Shown here in pieces: positions 53,406 to 62,482 of a DNA stretch of 64,000 bases (positions are counted from its first letter, which is position 1; each line of letters starts with the position of its first letter). The stretch lies in the NCBI GenBank assembly GCA_938091335.1, contig CALLJG010000007.1, forward strand, positions 1-64,000, written 5' to 3'. The notes below the pieces were generated by a model. It was not told where the DNA came from and did no database searches. It was given only the letters and a program-made list of their open reading frames with translations. Made by a program: the position numbers and the translations under genes. Origin of the DNA: an uncultured Thermodesulfobacterium sp. (GTDB taxonomy: Bacteria > Desulfobacterota > Thermodesulfobacteria > Thermodesulfobacteriales > Thermodesulfobacteriaceae).

Positions 53406-54388
53406 TAGACTCTTATACTTTTTATCAATTCTATATTTTCTAAACTCCATTCAACTGTTCTTTTAAGTCCCTCATTTATATCCACTAAAGGAGTCCAATC
53501 CAAAATCTTTTTTGCCTTTTCTATATCTGCCCAAGTAGTTTTTGTATCTGCTTTATGAAAAGAGAGATATTCTTTTTTAGCTTTTTTACCTATCAACTCT
53601 TCTAAAATTTCAATTATCTTATTAATAGAAACTGGATTTTTTCCCCCTCCTAAGTTAATAATTTGATATCCCAAAGGTTTTAAAGCCAAAATAGTTCCTT
53701 TTGCGATATCATCAATATAAGTAAAATCTCTTGCTTGAGTTCCATCTCCATAAATCTTAACTGGTTTTTCTTCATAAATCCATTTTATAAATCGAAAAAT
53801 GCTCATATCTGGTCTTCCTGCTGGTCCATAAACCGTAAAATATCTAAGAACAGAAATATCAAGATCGTAAAGATAATGGTAAGTATAAGCTAAAAGTTCT
53901 GCACTTTTTTTTGTGGCTGCATATGGAGAAAGAGGAGTGTCTACCTTTAAATCTTCATGAAATGGAGGGTTCTGTCCAGCATACACAGAAGAAGTGGAAG
54001 CAAGCACCATTTTTTTAACATGAAAATCTTTAGAAAGTTCCAAAAGATTAAGAGTCCCAGTAATATTAGAACTGATATATGCCCATGGATTATCTAAACT
54101 TTTTCTAACTCCCGCCATCGCTCCAAGATGAATAATAGCCTTTATAGGATTAATTTTAAAAATTTCTTTAAGAGCTAAAAAGTTTTCCATATCAATTTTA
54201 TAAAATCTAAAATTAGAAAATTTTTTAAGTTGATTAATTCTCCATTCTTTAAGCCTTACATCATAAGCATCATTTAAATTATCTATACCTAAAACTTTTT
54301 TACCTTCTTTTAATAAAAATTCACTAACTTTCCATCCTATAAAACCTGCAGATCCAGTTACTAAATAATATTCTTTCCCCATTTTCAT
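53405..54388 (-). CDS. NAD-dependent sugar-nucleotide epimerase (UDP-glucuronate 4-epimerase-like)
   Basis: Extended SDR, 327 residues. TGSAGFIGWKVSEFLL is the Rossmann motif, STSSVYAGQNPP and YAATKKSAELLAYTY hold the catalytic Ser/Tyr/Lys, and the C-terminal ADTKTTWADIEKAKKILDW fits the GalE/UDP-glucuronate 4-epimerase group. Presumably for surface polysaccharide. Overlaps the cysteine-rich gene upstream by 4 bp. Confidence 0.88.
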   Translation of the reverse strand: MKMGKEYYLVTGSAGFIGWKVSEFLLKEGKKVLGIDNLNDAYDVRLKEWRINQLKKFSNFRFYKIDMENFLALKEIFKINPIKAIIHLGAMAGVRKSLDNPWAYISSNITGTLNLLELSKDFHVKKMVLASTSSVYAGQNPPFHEDLKVDTPLSPYAATKKSAELLAYTYHYLYDLDISVLRYFTVYGPAGRPDMSIFRFIKWIYEEKPVKIYGDGTQARDFTYIDDIAKGTILALKPLGYQIINLGGGKNPVSINKIIEILEELIGKKAKKEYLSFHKADTKTTWADIEKAKKILDWTPLVDINEGLKRTVEWSLENIELIKSIRV

Positions 54389-54906
54389 TTATTTAAATGT
54401 AAACAGGGAATTAGATATTTTTTATTTATATAATCACTTATCTGAAAACTTAAAACTGCTTCTTCTTCTATAGTTTGTTGAATTTTTACTAAATTTTCAT
54501 GTCCCAAAAATTTTGAAAGTTTTTCACAAAAAAAATTTCTACAAAAAATTGGCACAAGTATAAGAACACATCCCGAATTACCTAAGAATAAACAATCTAA
54601 AGGTCTTTCCAAATTAAATAATAGATCATATTTTGTTTCCTCTGCTAATAATAAATTTATAAAAAATTCACTAGCACCTAGTTTTAATTCCACACCTGCT
54701 AAACAACATTTCTCACCAGATTGCGCACATTTTGCACAAAAAGAAAAAGAACCTGTATCTTCAAAAATTTTTTTGGTGTTTTTAATAGCATTTATAAGTA
54801 AATCCAGTTTTTCTGTTATAAAATTATCTTCTTTAAGTTTTTTTCTAAAAAAATTATGATACAGAGTTTTTAAACGAAAAAAATACTTATAATTTTCATT
54901 TATCAT
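54385..54906 (-). CDS. Small cysteine-rich protein, YkgJ-like
   Basis: 173 residues. CAKCAQSGEKCC, later CLFLGNSGCVL and PIFCRNFFC, which together resemble the metal-binding pattern of CxxCxxCC proteins but with different spacing. Function unknown. It lies between a DUF1015 gene and the epimerase, with 2-4 bp junctions. Third cysteine-cluster protein in the window. Confidence 0.65.
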   Translation of the reverse strand: MINENYKYFFRLKTLYHNFFRKKLKEDNFITEKLDLLINAIKNTKKIFEDTGSFSFCAKCAQSGEKCCLAGVELKLGASEFFINLLLAEETKYDLLFNLERPLDCLFLGNSGCVLILVPIFCRNFFCEKLSKFLGHENLVKIQQTIEEEAVLSFQISDYINKKYLIPCLHLNK

Positions 54907-54908
54907 AG

Positions 54909-56177
54909 TTAAAGATAAAATTTTATATATTCTCCCTTTATTTCATTCAAAATCAGGCCTGTCAAAATTTTAGGATAAAAATAAGTACATTTATGAGGCA
55001 TCAACTTTTTAGCTTCTGTAACTTTTTTTAAGATTTGAGGAGATGTATAAGGAAAAATAATCCCTAAAGCTCCTTTCTTTACTTCTTTTAATAGTTCTTT
55101 AACATCTGAAACAAATTTTACTTTATTTTCTTTTCTAAGTTTTTCTTCTTTTAATTTAATAATTTCTTCACTGACTTTTAAGAAGTTGTAAAGAGGAATT
55201 TCAGAAAGAATGGGTTCCTCTTCTTTTATTTTTTCAAAAATATATTTTTTTAGCAAAAAAAATAAGGCTTGATTTCCTTTTAAAAAAATCCAATTTCTAA
55301 AAAAATTTTTTTGTAAGTAGTGATGAAAATTTTGATTTATTTCATTGAGATTTTTTATTTCAAAAGCTTCAATTATTTCAGCTATTTCATAAAATTTTTT
55401 TATCACTTCATTTGGATTTTCTAAATAATATGCCCTATAAGTAGGTAACATAAGTAAATTCTTATCTTCTAATGGAGATAGATACATACTTACATAATTA
55501 TAATCTTTAAACTCATCCTTTCCGTAAAAATCTTCCATATATTCTTTAAATTTAAGTGCAGTAAGATATCTATGATGTCCATCAGCGATATAAAGTTTTT
55601 TATTTTTAAAATAACTTAATAAATCTTTTATAAATTTTTTTTCTGAAATTCTATAAAGTCTATGTATTTCTTTTTCGTATTTAATCTCATAAAGGAGGTT
55701 CTTTTCTTTATTAATATTTTCAATGCTTTCAAGAGAGGAATCCTCATAAAGAGCAAAAATCTGACTAAATTGAAACTTAGTTTCTTTTAGAAGTTCCAAT
55801 CTTTTTTCAGCAACTTCTTTGTAAGTTTTTTCATGAGGGAAAATATTTCCCTCATCAAAATAACTAAGTTTTACTAAAAGTATAAATCCTTTTCTTGAAA
55901 AGTTTTGATTGAGATGAAAAAAATCAAGCTCATAAAAATAAACACTTGGATTTTTTTCTTTTATAAGAATTTGATTTTTAATCCAGTCATCTAAAAGGTT
56001 TTTAGCTTTTTTACTATTAATAGAAAGTTCTAAATGAAAAATATTATAAGAACTTTTATTTTTATAATATTCCACTTCATCTTCAGAAACTACATCATAA
56101 GGAGGAGCCACTACTTCTTCTATTCTTACTTTAAGTGGATTATATCTCCAAGCGCAAAAAGGAAGACATTCTGGCAT
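54909..56177 (-). CDS. DUF1015-family protein
   Basis: 422 residues. Family markers: APPYDVVSEDE near the start and ADGHHRYLTALKF in the middle. Some members of this family are free L-serine kinases (SerK/SbnI), so a kinase role is possible but the subfamily is not established here. First gene of a minus-strand run (DUF1015, cysteine-rich, epimerase, aldolase, hemL). Divergent from rsmA. Confidence 0.85.
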   Translation of the reverse strand: MPECLPFCAWRYNPLKVRIEEVVAPPYDVVSEDEVEYYKNKSSYNIFHLELSINSKKAKNLLDDWIKNQILIKEKNPSVYFYELDFFHLNQNFSRKGFILLVKLSYFDEGNIFPHEKTYKEVAEKRLELLKETKFQFSQIFALYEDSSLESIENINKEKNLLYEIKYEKEIHRLYRISEKKFIKDLLSYFKNKKLYIADGHHRYLTALKFKEYMEDFYGKDEFKDYNYVSMYLSPLEDKNLLMLPTYRAYYLENPNEVIKKFYEIAEIIEAFEIKNLNEINQNFHHYLQKNFFRNWIFLKGNQALFFLLKKYIFEKIKEEEPILSEIPLYNFLKVSEEIIKLKEEKLRKENKVKFVSDVKELLKEVKKGALGIIFPYTSPQILKKVTEAKKLMPHKCTYFYPKILTGLILNEIKGEYIKFYL

Positions 56178-56267
56178 TTATTTTCCATTTTTTCTAAAAA
56201 TTTTCCCTAAAGTCTACCAAAATTTTTTGCTTTATCAACTTGAGAGTCTACGGTAAAATATTTAATA

Positions 56268-57020
56268 ATGAGTTATAAGCTTAAAAAGAAATGGGGGCAA
56301 CACTTACTTATTGCTTCAGGAATTATAAAAAAAATGACAGAATTTATACAAATAAACTCTGGAGAAACAATAGTAGAAATTGGTCCAGGAACTGGTAATT
56401 TAACTAAAGAACTTTTAAAAACTAACTTAGGGAAACTTTATCTTATTGAAATAGATCCAGAAATGATAGAAATTCTTGAAAGAGAAATTAAGGATGAAAG
56501 AGTAATTATCCTATATGCAGATGCAACCAATTTTGATTTTTCTTCTTTAAAAGAAAAAAGTCTAAAATTAGTAGGAAATTTGCCATATAATTTTGCAAGT
56601 CTTATTATAGAAAATACAGTATTTAATAAAGATTATATCCCTTTTGCATTTTATATGATTCAAAAAGAGGTAGCAGAAAGACTAATAAATGGAAAGTCTT
56701 GGCTTTCCATTTTTGTTCAAACCTTTTATGAATTAAAATATCTTATGAGTATTCCTTCCAAGTATTTTATTCCACAACCTAAAGTAGTATCTGCATTTGT
56801 AAAATTTAAACGAAGGAATTATAGTGAAGTTACGGATCTAAAAACCTATAAAGAATTTTTAATAAGATTATTTTCACAAAAAAGAAAAATGTTAAAACAT
56901 AAAATTAATAAAACTTATTTACAACGCCTTAATATTTCTGAAAAAAAACGAGTAGAGGAATTAGAACTTAAAGATTTTCTTTCTCTTTATCTTTCTTTTC
57001 TAAACGAATCGCAGAAATAG
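56268..57020 (+). CDS. rsmA: 16S rRNA dimethyladenosine transferase
   Basis: KsgA. The SAM motif is EIGPGTGNLTKELL and the catalytic NLPYNFAS is present. 250 residues. Starts KKKWGQHLL, the usual N-terminus (KKxxGQxFL). The last 53 bp overlap the convergent mltG. Dimethylates two adenines near the 3' end of 16S rRNA. Confidence 0.95.
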   Translation: MSYKLKKKWGQHLLIASGIIKKMTEFIQINSGETIVEIGPGTGNLTKELLKTNLGKLYLIEIDPEMIEILEREIKDERVIILYADATNFDFSSLKEKSLKLVGNLPYNFASLIIENTVFNKDYIPFAFYMIQKEVAERLINGKSWLSIFVQTFYELKYLMSIPSKYFIPQPKVVSAFVKFKRRNYSEVTDLKTYKEFLIRLFSQKRKMLKHKINKTYLQRLNISEKKRVEELELKDFLSLYLSFLNESQK

Positions 57021-57987
57021 CTTTAAGGTGTTCCTTATAAGTTTTAGAAAAATAGTGAGTACCATCCCCTTTAGCTACAAAATAAAGATAAGGTACTTTA
57101 GCTGGAAATAATACTGCTTTAATACTTTCTTCTCCAGGATTACATATAGGAGTAGGAGGTAATCCATCATTTAGATAGGTATTATACGGACTTTTTACAG
57201 AATAATAGTCTTTATATGTAAGTTTTCTAAAATCTTTTAAAGCGTAATTAATTGTAGGATCTGCCTGCAAAGGCATACCCTTTTTTAACCTATTCCAATA
57301 GACTCCTGCAATAATGGGTTTTTCTTTGGAATCAAAAGCTTCTTTTTCTACTATAGAAGCCAATGTTATTATAAGTTTAAGGGATTTTCCCTTTTTTTCT
57401 GCTATATTTTTATATTTTTCCCAATGCTCCCAAAAATTTTTTACCATTTTTTGAATAATTATTTGAGGAGGTGTATCTTTATGAAAAAAGTAAGTATCTG
57501 GATAAAGATAACCTTCTAAGGTAGGACCTGGTAATCCAAAAGATTTCGCAATCTCAGAGTCTTCTGCCAAGAATAAAAATTGTTCTTTTTTACAAATTTT
57601 GTTATTTTCTAAAATTTCCGCAATTTGCCAAATTGTTGATCCCTCTGGAATAGTAACTTTACGAAGATATACTTTTCCTTCAATAAGAAAAGTTAATATC
57701 TCTTTTAGATTTTGATATGGATAAAAGGCATATTCCCCTGCTTTTATCTTATGGTAAGCTCCTGTTCTAATTGCCTCAAAAATAAATACCAATTCACTTC
57801 TTATAACGCCTTTTCCTTTCAATTTTTTAGCAATTTTAAAAATATTATCTCCTTTACTAATTTCTACAATTTGAGGTTCTAGATTTTTAATCTTTGGTTT
57901 AGGGAGAAGATAGCTAAAATAAAGATAAATAACTAACAGAAATCCAAAAAGAAAAAGTATTATTAATTTATATCTTGAGAACTTCAT
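56968..57987 (-). CDS. mltG: Endolytic murein transglycosylase MltG
   Basis: Cuts nascent peptidoglycan strands. 339 residues: N-terminal membrane anchor, a LysM-like first part (EISKGDNIFKIAKKL), and the YceG catalytic core with the essential glutamate in ASIVEKEAFDSKEKPIIAGVYWNR. The C-terminal YYFVAKGDGTHYFSKTYKEH is conserved in the family (YLYFVAKGDGTHYFS). Confidence 0.93.
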   Translation of the reverse strand: MKFSRYKLIILFLFGFLLVIYLYFSYLLPKPKIKNLEPQIVEISKGDNIFKIAKKLKGKGVIRSELVFIFEAIRTGAYHKIKAGEYAFYPYQNLKEILTFLIEGKVYLRKVTIPEGSTIWQIAEILENNKICKKEQFLFLAEDSEIAKSFGLPGPTLEGYLYPDTYFFHKDTPPQIIIQKMVKNFWEHWEKYKNIAEKKGKSLKLIITLASIVEKEAFDSKEKPIIAGVYWNRLKKGMPLQADPTINYALKDFRKLTYKDYYSVKSPYNTYLNDGLPPTPICNPGEESIKAVLFPAKVPYLYFVAKGDGTHYFSKTYKEHLKAISAIRLEKKDKEKENL

Positions 57988-58029
57988 AATAAGTGTTATT
58001 TTTTATTCAAATATTTAAAGAGATTTTTT

Positions 58030-58638
58030 ATGATTTCGGAAGAAATATTAAAAATTTTAGAACAAGAAGCCATAGAAAATCCTCATTCAGTTTTAGCTCA
58101 CCATAGATTGGCTATAGCATACTTTAATTTAGGAAAATTTCAAGAGGCAAAAGAAACTTTTAAAAAAGTATTACAACTTGATCCTTTTCATTTTGAAGCT
58201 ATGATAAATCTAGGAATTTTACTAGCTCAAGAAGGAGAACTTGAAGAAGCTAAAAAAGCTTTTTCTTTTACTTTAAAATACTATCCTAATTCTTTAGAAG
58301 CATGGAATAATCTAGGACTTGTTGAATTTGAATTAGGAAATTTAGATGAGGCAGAAAAGTGTTACAAAAAAGCTATAGAAATAAATGAGAATTTTCCTGA
58401 TGCATGGATTAACCTTGCTAATGTATTAATTGAAAAGGGTCTTTTTGAAGATGCCATATTCTCTCTTGAAAAAGCAAAAACTTATGCTCCTGAAATGTCT
58501 GTAATTTATAATAATTTAGCCGTAGCATATTATTATTTAGGAGAAAGAGAACTGGCTCTTCAGAACCTTAACAAAGCTAAAAACATGGGATATCCAATAA
58601 ATCCAGATTTTGAAAGGTTATTAAATGAAAACTCCTAA
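58030..58638 (+). CDS. Tetratricopeptide-repeat protein
   Basis: 202 residues, about five TPR units with the A/G-L-Y-A/F pattern (AYFNLGKFQEAKETFKKVLQLDP, AWNNLGLVEFELGNLDEAEK, and so on). Protein-interaction scaffold. Begins a plus-strand group (TPR, zinc-HEAT-like, TPR) with overlapping ends, suggesting that the three act together. Confidence 0.88.
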   Translation: MISEEILKILEQEAIENPHSVLAHHRLAIAYFNLGKFQEAKETFKKVLQLDPFHFEAMINLGILLAQEGELEEAKKAFSFTLKYYPNSLEAWNNLGLVEFELGNLDEAEKCYKKAIEINENFPDAWINLANVLIEKGLFEDAIFSLEKAKTYAPEMSVIYNNLAVAYYYLGERELALQNLNKAKNMGYPINPDFERLLNENS

Positions 58639-59710
58639 ACCCCCTAACTGCCCTTTTTGCGGTAGAATTATCGATAAACCTTCTTATCTGCCTATAGGAT
58701 TTTCTGATTTAGAAGCAGGAATCTGTGAATGTGGAAGTGTATATGTATGTGATATTACCGGGCATAATAGAGGAACTGCTTTTTTAGAAGCACTATTTAT
58801 TGCATGTGCAGGAGATTGGGATTTGGCTCTAAGTTTGGAATTAGACGAAGATTATAAAGAAATTTGGGTAGAAAATTATGATCTAAGTTCTCATTCCATT
58901 ATACCTTATTTATCTTCAGAAAAAAAATGGAGTGGGGTCCTTTTATTTATAAAATTGGTTGATGAATTAAGAGATTATGAAATGGAAAAAATTAAAAAAC
59001 TTTTAATTAAAGAAAAGGATATTATTCCTCAAGTAGAAAAAAAGAAATTAAGAAAAAATGAAATAGAGGAATTAATAAATAAAGAGGAAATTTCTCTTTT
59101 AATTGCTTATCATATAGCTGAGCCACTTAATTTAAATATTTTTCAGAAACTACTTTATCATCCTGATCCCATATTTAGAAAAAAAGTAATTATTACCTTA
59201 GGAAAGGTTTCAAAAAATCTTGTAAATATTTATCCAGAAAAAATACTTGAACTGTTAAAAAGATTAATTTATGCAAGTGCAGATTCTGCAGCTTCTGCAT
59301 GGGGAGCTTTAGAAGCTGTAGGAGAAATTATAAGAAATACTGAGGAAAGATTTGCTACCTTTATAACAAATCTTTTAGCTTTTATGAAATATCCTGATCA
59401 ACGGCCTTATGCACTTTATGCAATTTATAGAGTAGCAGAAAAAAATCCTCAGTTATTAAAAAGATATAGTTATTTGAAATTGCTTAATTATATAGAAGAT
59501 TCATCTCCTCTAATTCAAGGCCTTATTTTAAAAATTTTTGAAGTTCTAAAATCTAGAGAAATTTTTTCTTATTTAAATAAAGTTTATTTAAATGAAACTT
59601 TTGACTTTTTTAATTATGAAACCTTAGCTTTTGAAAAAATTTCGTTAAAAACTTTAGTAGATAAAATTTCTAAAGGAGCAATAGCAAATGGAAAAAATTC
59701 TTCGAAATAA
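58625..59710 (+). CDS. DVU0298-like protein: cysteine-rich head with HEAT-like repeats
   Basis: 361 residues. The N-terminus has a zinc-ribbon-like CPFCGRI and CECGSVYVC, then GHNRGTAFLEAL, and the second half is helical HEAT-like repeats (for example IFRKKVIITLGKVSKNL, AWGALEAVGEI). I believe it matches a deltaproteobacterial family named after DVU0298, recalled rather than checked. Function unknown. Overlaps both neighbours (14 and 23 bp). Confidence 0.65.
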   Translation: MKTPKPPNCPFCGRIIDKPSYLPIGFSDLEAGICECGSVYVCDITGHNRGTAFLEALFIACAGDWDLALSLELDEDYKEIWVENYDLSSHSIIPYLSSEKKWSGVLLFIKLVDELRDYEMEKIKKLLIKEKDIIPQVEKKKLRKNEIEELINKEEISLLIAYHIAEPLNLNIFQKLLYHPDPIFRKKVIITLGKVSKNLVNIYPEKILELLKRLIYASADSAASAWGALEAVGEIIRNTEERFATFITNLLAFMKYPDQRPYALYAIYRVAEKNPQLLKRYSYLKLLNYIEDSSPLIQGLILKIFEVLKSREIFSYLNKVYLNETFDFFNYETLAFEKISLKTLVDKISKGAIANGKNSSK

Positions 59711-60284
59711 AGAAAACCAGATTATTTTTGAATTAGCAGGAGTTTCTCAGGATTTAATTCCTGCTTATGAACTCTGCTTAAAAGCTTTCCATTTTTGGAA
59801 ACAAGGACGTATTTTTGATACTATTGAATGTTTAGAAAAAGCCTTAGATGAATTTCAAAAGTTTAAAGCTTATAAAGAAGTAGCTAATATTTTAGATTTT
59901 TTAGGAGATCTTTACCAAAGTAGAGGCAATCTAGAAAAAGCTTTAAAAGCTTATAAAGGATGTCTTGATATATGTGAAAACTTTGAAGATGAATTAAGCA
60001 CTATAATAATAGCAGAAAAAATTACTCAAATATATCGGGAAAAAAAAGATTATGAAAAGATGCTTACCTATCTTTATAGAATATTGGAAATCGCTGAAAA
60101 ATATAAAGATGCTCACAGGGCAGCAAGAGCTATGGCAGGAATAGGAGATATATATACCTATAAAAAGGATTATCAAACTGCTAAAGAAGCTTATGAAATC
60201 GCTTTTAAAATTTATAAAAATTTAGGTGCAAAGGAACAGGCTGAGATTGTTAAAAAAGCTATTGATAATTTACCAAATTTTTAA
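59688..60284 (+). CDS. TPR-repeat protein
   Basis: 198 residues of helical repeats (IFDTIECLEKALDEF, ILDFLGDLYQSRGNLEKALKAYKGCLD, YKKDYQTAKEAYEIAFKIYKNLG) resembling tandem TPRs. Starts inside the previous gene. Probably partners it. The end overlaps the convergent HAD gene by 15 bp. Confidence 0.8.
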   Translation: MEKILRNKENQIIFELAGVSQDLIPAYELCLKAFHFWKQGRIFDTIECLEKALDEFQKFKAYKEVANILDFLGDLYQSRGNLEKALKAYKGCLDICENFEDELSTIIIAEKITQIYREKKDYEKMLTYLYRILEIAEKYKDAHRAARAMAGIGDIYTYKKDYQTAKEAYEIAFKIYKNLGAKEQAEIVKKAIDNLPNF

Positions 60285-60929
60285 AGACTCAAAAATGTTT
60301 TTAAAAGATTCCCCTTTATAAAGATAAGTTTGAAATCCTAACTCTTCAGCAGGCTTAATATCTTCTTCTAAACTATTTCCTATCATTAAGCTTTCTTTAG
60401 ATTTAACTTTTAATGTATATAAAGCTTTTAAAAAGATATTTGGATGAGGTTTAAAATATCCTATTTCACAACCAAGAAAAATACCATCAAAAAATCTCAA
60501 AATCTTATATTCTTTAAGGATATCATAAAGCCTTTCATCCCAATTAGAAATTATACCAATTTTTATTTTCTTTTTTTTAAGATTTTCTAAAATTTCCAAA
60601 AGCCCAGGAGCCATTTTAATATATTTCGTGGTTGAAAAAAGTCCATAAGTTTTTTCAAAAACCTTTTTTAACAAATTCTTTTCATTAATAAAATCAAAAA
60701 CTAGTTCAAATAATTTTCCCCAAGCATCTCTACATTTTGAAGAATCCCATTTACTTTCACTGTAATTCAAAAATATTTTACAATAAACTTCCTCAAATCT
60801 CTCTTGAAGAAACTGAGGAGAAAAAAAATAGCCAAATTCTTCCCAAACTTTGGAATAAATTTCTCCAACAGATGGATAAATTTTTAAAATTGTTCCTTCT
60901 ACATCAAAAAATACAGCCTTAATATTCAT
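60270..60929 (-). CDS. HAD-family hydrolase (HDHD3-like)
   Basis: Residues 8-13 (FDVEGT) are the HAD nucleophile motif, with Asp9 and Glu11 in place of the usual second Asp. The following VGEIYSKVWEEFGYFF cap fits the HDHD3/DREG-2 branch. Motifs II and III (GIISNWDE and GYFKPHP) and motif IV (MIGNSLEEDIKPA) are complete. 219 residues. Substrate unknown; a sugar phosphate or nucleotide is typical. Confidence 0.85.
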   Translation of the reverse strand: MNIKAVFFDVEGTILKIYPSVGEIYSKVWEEFGYFFSPQFLQERFEEVYCKIFLNYSESKWDSSKCRDAWGKLFELVFDFINEKNLLKKVFEKTYGLFSTTKYIKMAPGLLEILENLKKKKIKIGIISNWDERLYDILKEYKILRFFDGIFLGCEIGYFKPHPNIFLKALYTLKVKSKESLMIGNSLEEDIKPAEELGFQTYLYKGESFKNIFESLKIW

Positions 60930-60934
60930 TTAAT

Positions 60935-61192
60935 TTATTTATCATATCCTGGAAGTTCTAAATGAGTACAACTTCCTGTAGGACAAGAGTAACTTTCAGT
61001 AATTCTTGGTTTTTCAGAAGAACTTCCAGAATCACTTACTATTGAATTAACTATACTCATTAATCTTGTAATATTTTCACTATCGCAGTTTTTACATTTT
61101 ACCTTTGATATTTCTTCTTTATTTTTAAAAAATACCTCAAATTCTGTTCCACAATTTTGACATTTAAATTCATATATAGGCATTTTTATCAC
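60935..61192 (-). CDS. FmdB-family zinc-ribbon protein
   Basis: 85 residues with the FmdB zinc ribbon: YEFKCQNCGTEFEV, then VKCKNCDSENITRLMS. The family is of unknown function and is widespread near regulatory and stress genes. A GG-rich ribosome site precedes the ATG. It lies 5 bp upstream of the HAD gene. Confidence 0.88.
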   Translation of the reverse strand: MIKMPIYEFKCQNCGTEFEVFFKNKEEISKVKCKNCDSENITRLMSIVNSIVSDSGSSSEKPRITESYSCPTGSCTHLELPGYDK

Positions 61193-61199
61193 CTCTTTT

Positions 61200-61451
61200 T
61201 TACAAATTATTATTTCTTCCTGTACATATTTTACAAACTTTAGTTTTTATTTTATAAGATTTTACAAAATATCCAATGAAAATATCTAAAAATCCAAAAT
61301 AAGCCTCCCTTATTCTCCGGAAATCTAATATAATTTTTCGTTCATTTTTGAGAGCTTCTTCTATTATATATTTTAATTTATTTGCCTTATCAGGATGATA
61401 AGCTATACATTCCTGAGTAACTTCAAAAATATCAATTATTTTGTTTTTCAT
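61200..61451 (-). CDS. Small STAS-like (DUF4325-type) protein
   Basis: 83 residues. The core IILDFRRIREAYFGFLDIFIGYF follows the STAS-like DUF4325 pattern (beta strand then helix). The end KVCKICTGRNNN is short and cysteine-rich and probably divergent. It lies just before tRNA-Leu. Function uncertain. Confidence 0.5.
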   Translation of the reverse strand: MKNKIIDIFEVTQECIAYHPDKANKLKYIIEEALKNERKIILDFRRIREAYFGFLDIFIGYFVKSYKIKTKVCKICTGRNNNL

Positions 61452-61601
61452 TAAATTTGTTTCTTAAAATTTTCGAAAACAATTTAATCACTTTTCAATA
61501 TTTTAAAAGACCTTTTTATTTTTTGATTATCAAATTTTTTAACTTTTATATAGACTCATAGAAATTCCAATAGAAAAGGATAAAGCAAGATACTCTACCA
61601 A

Positions 61602-61689
61602 TGCCCGGGGCCGGACTCGAACCGGCACGGAGGTTTTACCTCCAGTGGATTTTAAGTCCACAGCGTCTACCTAATTCCGCCACCCGGGC
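61602..61689 (-). tRNA. tRNA-Leu (TAA)
   Basis: 88 bases, class II with a long variable arm (GGAGGT...ACCTCC). Acceptor stem GCCCGGG/CCCGGGC, anticodon stem TGGACTTAAAATCCA with TAA anticodon, and T-arm GCCGG-TTCGAGT-CCGGC. Discriminator A, no encoded CCA. Confidence 0.97.
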
Positions 61690-62482
61690 AAAAATAAAAT
61701 CTTTTAAAATAATAACCTAATTTAAAAAATTAACAAGATTATCTAAATCTAAACCTGATATTTACCACCCTAAAGCCTTGTAAAGAAAAGCAAAATTATT
61801 AAAACCCCAACTTTAAGCTGACAAATTTAATTGAAAAATTGGATATCAAAAAGAACCAAATCATCTACCAATTCCTCTTTAAAACTTATTTTCTAAAAGT
61901 TCCATAAATCTTTTTAAATCTTCAAATAAACTTTTTTCCCCTCATTCAATAAAAGCTAATACTATACCAAGTTCAGATGGACATTTTCTTACTATTTGCA
62001 TACAATTATTAAGATTCCATTTTGACTTATCTACATTTTTTTCTTATTTCAAAATATATATTAATATTTGCTCTCTCACTTAAATCAGCTATATTTATTA
62101 ACATAAATCATATTGAAAACTTCATTTATTAATTATTTTATTGTCCGGGAAAAAATTTCTTTTCAAGATTTTTAAAAATTTCTCTTGCTTTTACAGAAAC
62201 AATTTTTTATCAAAATTATTGGATCAATAAAAATTTGTAAAACAAAACCTTTTAAGCCATAATATCCTTTTTAGTTATTTCAAAACCAATATTGAAATAA
62301 ATCTCTTTCTTCGCTTTTGTATTCTCAAAATTTGTTTAGAAGTTTTATAAGTAAATAAAAAATCCATTTCGCTCTTCTTTACTTAATGTTTTTTAAAATT
62401 TAGCTATAGTGTATTTAAAAAACTTTTAGTATTTTCATATTCATCCTGATAGGGCTTTGTTTCAAAAAATAAAAATTTTTTA
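61690..62482. other. Degenerate region between tRNA-Leu and the TetR gene
   Basis: No intact gene. The minus strand holds several short protein-like fragments in one frame broken by stops: LSKEERNGFFIYL, KAKKEIYFNIGFEITKKDIM, VKAREIFKNLEKKFFPGQ, then a separate 75-codon remnant (61879-62104). It looks like one or two decayed genes rather than a functional element. No tRNA, CRISPR or IS was seen. Confidence 0.5.
61879..62104 (-). pseudogene. Decayed small gene
   Basis: Starting at ATG 62104 the frame reads MLINIADLSERANINIYFEIR, breaks, then continues one base shifted as VDKSKWNLNNCMQIVRKCPS and AFIE, hits TGA (61942-61944), and goes on as GEKSLFEDLKRFMELLENKF before TAA. The residue mix is that of a real soluble protein, with one frameshift and one stop. 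Family not recognised. Confidence 0.35.

Noticed and set aside
61942-61944. TGA in the 61.9-62.1 kb remnant as a selenocysteine codon
   Set aside because: The same remnant has a frameshift and no downstream SECIS-like hairpin was recognised; decay is simpler.
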